Positions 26,190-32,062 of a stretch of 64,000 bases of DNA are shown piece by piece. The position numbers were made by a program, and so were the translations under genes. Under the pieces are notes generated by a model. That model did no database searches and was not told where the DNA came from. It saw only the letters and a program-made list of their open reading frames with translations. The stretch is from Acidobacteriota bacterium (lineage in GTDB: Bacteria > Acidobacteriota > Blastocatellia > Pyrinomonadales > Pyrinomonadaceae), in NCBI GenBank assembly GCA_016718135.1, contig JADKEF010000004.1, forward strand, positions 1 to 64,000, read 5' to 3'. Position 1 is the first letter of the stretch; every line of letters begins with the position of its first letter.

Positions 26190-26822
26190 CTATACCTTTG
26201 CAGCCTCGGCCGATTCATCATCATCATCGTCATCTGCCAGTAGAGCCGCTTCGTCCTCATCACTAATTTCGTCCGCGACGAGCGGCAGCGGGGCCGGTGC
26301 AGGTTGATACTGTGGGGTCGCAGCAGCGACGGCTTCTTCTTCCTGGACTTCGCGTGCCTGGATCATGCTGCACATTCCTTCGAGGATCGCACCTTCTTCG
26401 ACGATGAGGCGTGGACTATGAATGTTGCCCATGACACGCGCGGTGCGGCCGAGTTGAAGTTTTTCGGTGGCAACGATGTCGCCATTTACGGTGCCGTTGA
26501 TCATCGCGGCGGCGACTGCAATATTAGCATCGACCTGGCCATTGGTGCCGATGATCAGCGTGCCGGACTCGGACTTTACGGTTCCGATCAGATGGCCGTC
26601 TACGCGGAGCATGGCGTGGAATTCGGTCTCGCCGGTCAACGTCGTGCCGTGCCCGACGAAGCCGCTTAGACGTCCTTCCTTAATATCACGTGCCATCGAG
26701 TCACTCTCCGATATCGCTCGGGACGAGGCTGTCGGCTGAGCTTCGCCAGCGTAGTTGTAAGCGGTCGGTTGTGCCGGTTCCGGTGTGGCGGCATCGTCTC
26801 TGTTTCGTCCCATTCTGATCAT
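26190..26822 (-). CDS. Bactofilin-type polymer-forming cytoskeletal protein
   Basis: 210 residues. A disordered N-terminus (NRDDAATPEPAQPTA) precedes a right-handed beta-helix domain of about 100 residues (LSGFVGHGTTLTGETEFHAMLRVDGHLIGTVKSE, GTLIIGTNGQVDANIAVAAAMINGTVNGDI, LGRTARVMGNIHSPRLIVEEGAIL). A charged tail with a run of acidic residues follows. The repeating hydrophobic/glycine rungs are diagnostic of bactofilins, which polymerise without nucleotide and help shape the cell. The start may be codon 4 (MGRNRDD). mreB, another shape gene, lies at 37 kb. Its own terminator follows. Confidence 0.9.
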   Translation of the reverse strand: MIRMGRNRDDAATPEPAQPTAYNYAGEAQPTASSRAISESDSMARDIKEGRLSGFVGHGTTLTGETEFHAMLRVDGHLIGTVKSESGTLIIGTNGQVDANIAVAAAMINGTVNGDIVATEKLQLGRTARVMGNIHSPRLIVEEGAILEGMCSMIQAREVQEEEAVAAATPQYQPAPAPLPLVADEISDEDEAALLADDDDDDESAEAAKV

Positions 26823-27043
26823 CGTGATTTACCTCGCAAAGTGTGTATTAGACAAGACCAAAGCCTAAAGTCCGCTCAAAAGCCAACGCCTCCGCGACGG
26901 CCCGCTAGCCCAAGCAAATGCCTCGTGTTCTCTATCAAATAGATAATAGGTCGTTTATTGCAGAGTGTCTAGTGGTTTTTTGAGGTTGTAAAAGGCGGCT
27001 CAAAGTGGCAAAATTCAGAGTTTTCGACAGGCGCGTATAAATC

Positions 27044-27943
27044 ATGCAGGCTGAGACCAAAACCAAGCACAAACTGCTCAAAAAAATGGGCAATGCGATC
27101 GCTGATTTCTCGATGATCGAGGAAGGCGACAAGGTGATGGTCTGTCTCTCGGGCGGTAAGGACAGCTACACGATGCTCGACCTTTTGCTCGATGTGCAAC
27201 GCCGTGCCCCGATCAATTTCGAGCTAGTGGCGGTCAATCTCGATCAGAAACAGCCTGATTTTCCCGAGCACATACTGCCCGATTATCTAAAAGAGCGAAA
27301 CGTGCCGTACCGCATCGTCGAGGAAGACACCTTCTCGATCGTCACCGCGCACATTCCCGAGGGCAAAACGTACTGCTCGCTCTGCTCACGTCTCAGACGC
27401 GGGATCTTGTACACCACAGCCGTCGAAATGGGCTGTACCAAGATCGCACTCGGCCATCACGGCGACGACATCATCGCGACGTTTCTGATGAATCTCTTCT
27501 ACGTCGGCCAGCTAAAGGCAATGCCGCCAATACTTAGATCGGACGACGGCCGCAACACGATCATCCGTCCGCTGGCGTATTGTCAAGAGAGCGAGATCCA
27601 AAAATACTCGGATGAGCAGCAGTTCCCGATCATCCCCTGCAACCTCTGCGGTTCGCAGCCAAACCTAAAACGCGCCCGCATCAAACGCCTCATCAACGAG
27701 CTCGAAAAGGAAACGCCATACATCCGCGCGACCATGATGACGGCGCTCACAAATGTCACCGGCAGCCATTTGCTCGACAACAAGCTCTACGATTTCCGCA
27801 ATTTCGAGCCGATGATCAAAGCGATCCCTGCCGGCCACGGCTCAGTCGAAAAGGAACTCGACGAAGTCTTTGACCACTCGGAATCAGAATTTCGCGTTCA
27901 GACCCCAAAATTCCAAAACACCGCCGCCGAACTGATCGGTTAA
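27044..27943 (+). CDS. ttcA: tRNA 2-thiocytidine synthetase TtcA
   Basis: 299 residues. TtcA thiolates C32 of certain tRNAs and binds a [4Fe-4S] cluster. PP-loop: VMVCLSGGKDSYTMLDLLLDVQ (about 29-50). The cysteine pair is in TYCSLCSRLRRGILYTTA and a further cluster cysteine is in IIPCNLCGSQPNLKRARIKRL. ALGHHGDDIIATFLMNL is also family-specific. A TATAAA box lies only 3 nt before the ATG, so the message has little or no leader if that box is used. Both common tRNA thiolases, MnmA and TtcA, lie within 3 kb. Confidence 0.92.
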   Translation: MQAETKTKHKLLKKMGNAIADFSMIEEGDKVMVCLSGGKDSYTMLDLLLDVQRRAPINFELVAVNLDQKQPDFPEHILPDYLKERNVPYRIVEEDTFSIVTAHIPEGKTYCSLCSRLRRGILYTTAVEMGCTKIALGHHGDDIIATFLMNLFYVGQLKAMPPILRSDDGRNTIIRPLAYCQESEIQKYSDEQQFPIIPCNLCGSQPNLKRARIKRLINELEKETPYIRATMMTALTNVTGSHLLDNKLYDFRNFEPMIKAIPAGHGSVEKELDEVFDHSESEFRVQTPKFQNTAAELIG

Positions 27944-28353
27944 AGTGTCGCTTTGGTCGGTCGCTCGCCCAAACTCCGAACCGCTTTACCCTATCTCCAA
28001 ACCGCCGCCACCGACCTGTGATCTCGCCGATCAACATCTCCAACGCGGCTCGAAGTAGTGAAGCATTATCAGGGCGATGAGTCTCTCAATGACGCCGCCG
28101 ATCATCTCATACGATTAAGAATTTTTAACCACGAATGAACACGAATGAAGACACGAATAAAGATCTGTTCCTATTCGTGTTTCCTGTTCGTGCGATTCGT
28201 GACTAAAACTCTTTCTTGATTCCGACCACCGGCCACCGCCCCATCATGGAACTCCACCTAAAAACCGTCACCGCCGTAAGTCGCGGCGCAAGGTGAGCCG
28301 TTGATCACCACGTCATAAAAAGCAACCTTTACAATAAGTAAGACATTTGTCTC
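27944..28353. repeat. Gene-free stretch with a CACGAA hairpin (28122-28208)
   Basis: No gene is supported here. TTTTTAACCACGAATGAAC with ACGAATGAAGACACGAATA (left) and TATTCGTGTTTCCTGTTCG with TGCGATTCGTGACTAAAA (right) form an inverted pair around GATCTGTTC. This is another member of the microrepeat hairpin family. The rest contains the first copy of the 54-bp repeat that brackets vapBC (28241-28294). Confidence 0.55.
28241..28294 (+). repeat. 54-bp direct repeat, copy 1 (left of vapBC)
   Basis: Starts CCATCATGGAACTCCACC and ends CGGCGCAAGGT. It matches the copy at 29250-29303 at 52 of 54 positions. Both read in one frame as MELHLKTVTAVSRGAR and a stop, i.e. the C-terminal coding end of some gene. 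Copy 1 has lost the upstream coding part that copy 2 retains. Confidence 0.7.
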
Positions 28354-28383
28354 TTGACTTACATTTGTGTACTATGCTACAAA
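28354..28383 (+). promoter_or_regulatory. Promoter of vapBC
   Basis: TTGACT (28354-28359), 18 bp, TACAAA (28378-28383). Two ACATTTGT motifs occur at 28344 and 28361, one upstream of and one inside the promoter; they may be antitoxin-binding half-sites. The ribosome site AGGTGG (28391-28396) precedes ATG 28402. Confidence 0.5.
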
Positions 28384-28401
28384 TAAATCCAGGTGGTACA
28401 A

Positions 28402-28665
28402 ATGGAAACAACAGCTACAACAAAAGGGCAGGTCGTCATCCCGGCATCGGTTCGCCGAAAGCTTGGCATCAAGACTGGTACGCGTATTCAAGTTGAGATC
28501 GATGAGGGCAATTCACAGATAATCCTCACCCCGATCACACGTGAGTACATAAAAAGCATGGCTGGCAAGTTTCGCGGACTTTCGCTCGTGGAGGATCTGA
28601 TGCTTGAGAGAAAACTCGATAAAGAGCGCGAGGACCGCAAATTCGACAATCTCAAAGGAAAATGA
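28402..28665 (+). CDS. vapB: AbrB/MazE-type antitoxin (VapB)
   Basis: 87 residues from ATG 28402, chosen because AGGTGG lies 5 nt upstream; an ATG 9 nt earlier overlaps that site. The N-terminal swapped-hairpin DNA-binding domain is TTATTKGQVVIPASVRRKLGIKTGTRIQVEIDEGNSQIILTPI. The C-terminal helix, rich in charged residues (LERKLDKEREDRKFDNLKGK), should block the toxin's active site. The stop overlaps the start of vapC by 4 bases (ATGA), ensuring coupled synthesis. Bracketed by direct repeats. Confidence 0.88.
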   Translation: METTATTKGQVVIPASVRRKLGIKTGTRIQVEIDEGNSQIILTPITREYIKSMAGKFRGLSLVEDLMLERKLDKEREDRKFDNLKGK

Positions 28666-29069
28666 CCACGAAGCGAAGCATTGTACTTGATTCCTGGCCT
28701 GTGATGGCTTACCTACAGGGCGAGCCGCCTGTTGACCGTATTATTGAGATCATCGCTGACGCGCACGACCGCGGCGACTCGCTCCTTATGTCCGTCGTCA
28801 ACGCGGGCGAGGTTTGGTACAGCATCGCCAAACGCAGCGACGCAGCCGCCGCGGACAGAGCCATCGGCATGATGCGAAGTCTCGGTATAGAGTTCATCGA
28901 CGCCGACTGGCCGCTTACCAAGATCGCCGCCGGCTACAAGGTAAGGGGCAACATATCGTACGCCGACTGCCACGCCGCCGCCGTCGCCAAACACTACAAG
29001 GCAACATTGCTCACAGGTGACCGCGAGTTTGAGCAAGTGAGTGACGAGATCTCTATCGTTTGGCTCTAA
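28662..29069 (+). CDS. vapC: PIN-domain ribonuclease toxin (VapC)
   Basis: 135 residues. The PIN-domain acidic residues are all present: RSIVLDSWPVMAYL (Asp), SVVNAGEVWYS (Glu), NISYADCHAAAVAKHY (Asp) and ATLLTGDREFEQV (Asp). Together they bind Mg for RNA cleavage, typically of tRNA or rRNA loops. Coupled to the antitoxin by a 4-base overlap. The N-terminal Ser-Trp after the first Asp is slightly unusual (often Ser-Ser or Thr-Ser). Target not predictable. Confidence 0.9.
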   Translation: MTTKRSIVLDSWPVMAYLQGEPPVDRIIEIIADAHDRGDSLLMSVVNAGEVWYSIAKRSDAAAADRAIGMMRSLGIEFIDADWPLTKIAAGYKVRGNISYADCHAAAVAKHYKATLLTGDREFEQVSDEISIVWL

Positions 29070-29249
29070 CTACAAATAGCTAAACCTTCAACGAGTTCTG
29101 CCAGCACGACGGCGGAACCAAGACCCTAAAACCTCCACACCGCCAAACGGGCACGGCAAGCGCATTCTGCATGCACTTCATGATAAAAATGATGCGCACC
29201 GCTCTGTTCAACGAGATCCTGATCGACGACAAGGGCGACCCCGATAACC

Positions 29250-29303
29250 CCATCATGGAACTCCACCTAAAAACCGTCACCGCCGTCAGCCGCGGCGCAA
29301 GGT
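29250..29303 (+). repeat. 54-bp direct repeat, copy 2 (right of vapBC)
   Basis: Same sequence as 28241-28294 with two mismatches. Here the frame is open further upstream (about 29170-29300, residues such as IKMMRTALFNEILIDDKGDPD), so this copy retains more of a gene's 3' end. No start or recognised domain is visible, so I treat it as a remnant. Confidence 0.65.
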
Positions 29304-29363
29304 AATGACCTCACCCGCTCCCGTCTTTGAAAAGGCGGCTTGGGCCGTCTTTCCGCGTCCCGC

Positions 29364-29963
29364 GGCAAATAGCCACGCACCTTTAGGGCGTGGAGTCAGG
29401 TTCTGAATGATCACGGAGGGCGTTTTAACGTCCTTTGCAGTTTGGAGGTCTATGCATCATCGTCGAAATGCTTTTCCAGCCGGTCACTCGTCGTGCCTCT
29501 CTTGTGGTGTTCTTTCTGATTCTTGATGTAATCGATCACCCACTGCAGATCTTTCGTGCCAAACGTAACGATGCCGTAACCGCGTTGCCATTCCAAGCCT
29601 TTTGGTTGAACTTCGTGATTAATGTAGTAGGAACTCGAACCTTTCAATTTTCCGATCCAATCCGAAACGAGGATGTTCGGTTGCAGGCTAGCCCCGATAT
29701 GAATATGGGTTTCGATGCCGCCAATCGCGTGAAGTCGCGCTCCCGGCGTTTCGAGAATCTTATGAGTCAGATAGTGGTAAAGTCGTTTTTCGATCCTTTC
29801 AGTTATCATCGGCAAACTGGTTTTTGTGTGCCAGGTGATGTGGAAGTTTATCTCTGAATAAACGGTGTTCGACATATGTGCTAAAGCGGCTAAAGGACGT
29901 TAAAACGCCCTACGAACGATTTGATCGACTGTCCCACGTGCTAAAGCGACGTGGCTATTTGCC
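29364..29963 (-). mobile_element. REP-associated Y1 transposase unit with nested inverted flanks
   Basis: The transposase gene 29450-29875 is bracketed by exact inverted copies. Inner pair: AGGGCGTTTTAACGTCCTTT (29417-29436) and its 20-bp reverse complement (29892-29911). Outer pair: GGCAAATAGCCACG (29364-29377) and CGTGGCTATTTGCC (29950-29963). Hairpins CCACGC..GCGTGG (from 29373) and CCCACG..CGTGG (from 29933) lie between. This is the structure of RAYT genes flanked by REP sequences. No target-site duplication is expected for this class. Confidence 0.75.
29450..29875 (-). CDS. IS200-like (REP-associated) single-strand transposase
   Basis: 141 residues, one Y1 domain. It opens YSEINFHITWHTKTSLPMI. 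The metal-binding His-hydrophobic-His motif is ETHIHIGASLQPNILVSDWIGKLKGSSSYYIN. The nucleophile tyrosine is probably in WVIDYIKNQKEHHKR, as usual for the family. Such enzymes cut and join REP hairpins in single-stranded DNA. The gene appears intact and is bracketed by inverted REP-like sequences; no TnpB-like gene is nearby, which fits RAYT rather than full IS605. Confidence 0.85.
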   Translation of the reverse strand: MSNTVYSEINFHITWHTKTSLPMITERIEKRLYHYLTHKILETPGARLHAIGGIETHIHIGASLQPNILVSDWIGKLKGSSSYYINHEVQPKGLEWQRGYGIVTFGTKDLQWVIDYIKNQKEHHKRGTTSDRLEKHFDDDA

Positions 29964-30010
29964 CTTCGGGAAAGCCTCGCGAACGAGGCTGAAAAACCGC
30001 CAATTACTCG

Positions 30011-30750
30011 CTAATGCATTTGAGTTCGAAGCTCGTGAGTATCTTTCTCGGCGTTGAAGAGTTTTTCTACCTTCTCATAATTCCAGAATTGAACCTGTTT
30101 TTCAATTGGCTTGAATGTCGGTTGTTCAAGGATATTTCGGAACTCATTTTCACGTTTCGACGGACGATAAACATTGAAGTCTTAAAATCGACCAGCTCCA
30201 TAAACTTTGACAGGCCGTTCTTCATATCCGTACTGTTCTCGACTTCAAAGACGCGAGATGGGAATCCGCGTTCATTAAACCATGAAACATCGATATTTCG
30301 AGTGCGTGTCACTATGCGTTCATGAGTAAATTTCGGAAACTCACTCAGTGAAGCAAAATCTTCGAGCTTTTGGTTTACGTACTTTTTTATTCTGTCGGGC
30401 GTGTACGTTTGGTATTGATAAAACTGTCCAAGCTGAAGCAACAAAGCCTGCATAGATATGTGAGTCAGTGTCTCTCTTTGTTCGGGAGTCTGAGTTTTTG
30501 GATTCAACTCTGCCGGAAGATCATCGAGAGTAGAAACGAGCGTGTAAAGTCCAGGGACGAGTTTGTGAAAACGCTTATCACGTTGAACTCTTTCGTCAAT
30601 CGTCTTATGCGGCGTCAATCCCTTAATTTCATTGTACCGAGCGTATAGGTCAGGAGCCTCTCGATGCATAAGTTTCAACGACGCGACATTATCGTTTTAT
30701 CGTATAACTTCCTCGATAGCGTCCGACCAAGTAAATTTAGATTTTTTCAT
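30011..30750 (-). pseudogene. PD-(D/E)XK nuclease-like gene, nonsense plus frameshift
   Basis: Read on the minus strand, ATG 30750 gives MKKSKFTWSDAIEEVIR, then TAA (30697-30699), then in the same frame NDNVASLKLMHREAPDLYARYNEIKG and on through NIDVSWFNERGFPSRVFEVENSTDMKNGLSKFMELVDFK. That stretch has the Asp...Glu-x-Glu layout seen in PD-(D/E)XK-fold nucleases. Near 30177 one A seems missing; the next frame continues DFNVYRPSKRENEFRNILEQ to NYEKVEKLFNAEKDTHELRTQMH and stops at 30011. Two lesions in an AT-rich segment. Restriction-enzyme-like role is a guess based on the fold hint and the neighbouring methylase remnant. Confidence 0.55.
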
Positions 30751-30903
30751 TAAGGTTTTTAAGCAGATGGATTTTACAACAGTGTGAATTATACGCTTGG
30801 GGCCTACAAGATCGAAAGATCAAATCCTTCCAAATCTCCATTCGAATAATTCCGCAGTATCTAATGCCTTGCCGCCAAAAAATGTGTGTTGACTAGCTAC
30901 ATG

Positions 30904-31074
30904 TCAAACGTCGTCGACTTTGTCATCCATTAGACCTTTATCGTAGTAATATCCATCTATTATCTCCGGATCCCAATACTCAATATTGTTGTATCTAAAA
31001 TCTATGTTCTCGGTAAGAATTTCAAGTAGTTCTTTTTCTTGTTCTTCCGTCAAATCTGGAAATTGTCTGAACAT
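30904..31074 (-). CDS. Small acidic hypothetical protein
   Basis: 56 residues: opens MFRQFPDLTEEQEKELLEIL and ends KGLMDDKVDDV. Strongly acidic, a helix followed by Tyr-rich sequence (IEYWDPEIIDGYYYDKG). A clear ribosome site (GAGGGAGATT) overlaps the end of the upstream gene, whose stop is 3 nt away, so the two form a coupled pair. No family recognised. Acidity and size would suit an immunity, antitoxin or DNA-mimic protein, which is speculation. Confidence 0.5.
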   Translation of the reverse strand: MFRQFPDLTEEQEKELLEILTENIDFRYNNIEYWDPEIIDGYYYDKGLMDDKVDDV

Positions 31075-31077
31075 TCG

Positions 31078-31323
31078 TTAATCTCCCTCAAATTGCGCCG
31101 AATCAACGGCGACTATATGGCATTTCAAGCCATCGTATTTGAAGGCCTCTCGGAAATCGGACCAAACACTATCGATAAACGTGGGCTCGCAACCTTGATA
31201 GTTTAACTCCCAATTTGGATAAGTATTCCAGTTCATTCCGTTATCGCCATTGTTGGCAGCCGGGTCTTTGAATCCATTTGGAAACGGCTTTGCTTTCTCA
31301 GTATCAATCTGAATCGTAACCAT
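31078..31323 (-). CDS. Hypothetical protein upstream of the small acidic protein
   Basis: 81 residues if started at ATG 31323 (MVTIQIDTEKAKPFPNGF); upstream ATGs at 31347 and 31374 are in frame but add unlikely sequence. Contains NGMNWNTYPNWELNYQGCEPTFIDSVWSDFREAF and ends CHIVAVDSAQFEGD. Trp/Tyr-rich, no signal, not recognised. Its stop is 3 nt before the next start. AT-rich codon use compared with most of the window, like the rest of the 30-31.9 kb island. Confidence 0.45.
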   Translation of the reverse strand: MVTIQIDTEKAKPFPNGFKDPAANNGDNGMNWNTYPNWELNYQGCEPTFIDSVWSDFREAFKYDGLKCHIVAVDSAQFEGD

Positions 31324-31382
31324 AAATATTTGCTTGATCGTCGCCATAAATGAAGTAAATACATGAGTTATCATGGAAATTC

Positions 31383-31808
31383 ATGAAATGCAAACCAACC
31401 TTCGTACACAGGTTATGGGGGACAATTTTCTTTCACAATTTGTTGTACAGTGATCGTCAATATGGTTCCAATTACCACTTACTAAACACCATTGCTGAGT
31501 ACAAACCGTTCGAGCCGCAGGGCAAGACTGGTTTGCGAAAGTATGTGCGTTCAAAATGGTGTCAGAAAAATGAAGTGTCACGCGTTTTTGAAGACCTGGT
31601 TAAAGACGCCAAATTCAAATACGTCTTTCTGAGCTACAACAACGAAGGCCTAATGAGCGTCGATGAGGTTAGACGGATCATGGAAAAATACGGCCGATAT
31701 GAATTGTCCCAGATCGCATACCAACGTTTTAAGGCCGACAAGACCGAAGCAAGAAATCACAAGGCAGTCGGAACAAGCGAATATTTACATATCCTCGAAA
31801 AGAACTAA
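31383..31808 (+). pseudogene. DNA adenine methylase remnant (C-terminal part)
   Basis: 141-codon frame. From residue 20 it reads LLYSDRQYGSNYHLLNTIAEYKPFEPQGKTGLRKY, then KFKYVFLSYNNEGLMSVDEVRRIMEKYGRYEL and RNHKAVGTSEYLHILEKN. That is the C-terminal part of class D12 (Dam-like) N6-adenine methylases. The catalytic Asp-Pro-Pro-Tyr that should precede RQYG is replaced by LLYSD, and the AdoMet-binding N-terminus is missing; the first 15 residues are unrelated. It is therefore a truncated, inactive fragment with its join near 31430-31460. Confidence 0.75.
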
Positions 31809-31926
31809 CAAGGATAAGTCTGTCACCTTGGCAGGCTTTGGCCAAGTTTAACAGCTAGAACCGCAAGACGGCCGCGCGTAGGTCACGCGTCGCTGACGCG
31901 ACGCGGGGGATTCTTCTTCACGCTTT

Positions 31927-31947
31927 CCGTTGGGTTGTCACCCACGG
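31927..31947. repeat. REP-like hairpin, third copy
   Basis: CCGTTGGGT-TGTC-ACCCACGG followed by CTACATTCAGTTGATCGCTA, matching the flank of the copy at 13514-13533 (CTACAATCATCTATCGCTA). Here a single unit rather than an inverted pair. It lies in the 31809-32062 gap, which has no gene. Confidence 0.6.
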
Positions 31948-31973
31948 CTACATTCAGTTGATCGCTATGCGAT

Positions 31974-32003
31974 AAAAACGGCGGCAAGAGAGCCGCCGTT
32001 TTT
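31974..32003. terminator. Bidirectional intrinsic terminator
   Basis: AAAAACGGCGGC (31974-31985) and GCCGCCGTTTTT (31992-32003) pair perfectly around AAGAGA. Symmetrical A/T ends let it work in both directions; it follows the serine hydrolase gene (minus strand) and closes off the island on the plus strand. Confidence 0.85.
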
Positions 32004-32062
32004 GTATTTGGGAGGGCATACGGTGAGGCGAGGCTTACCGCATTGTGGTGCGGCAGGGCCGC

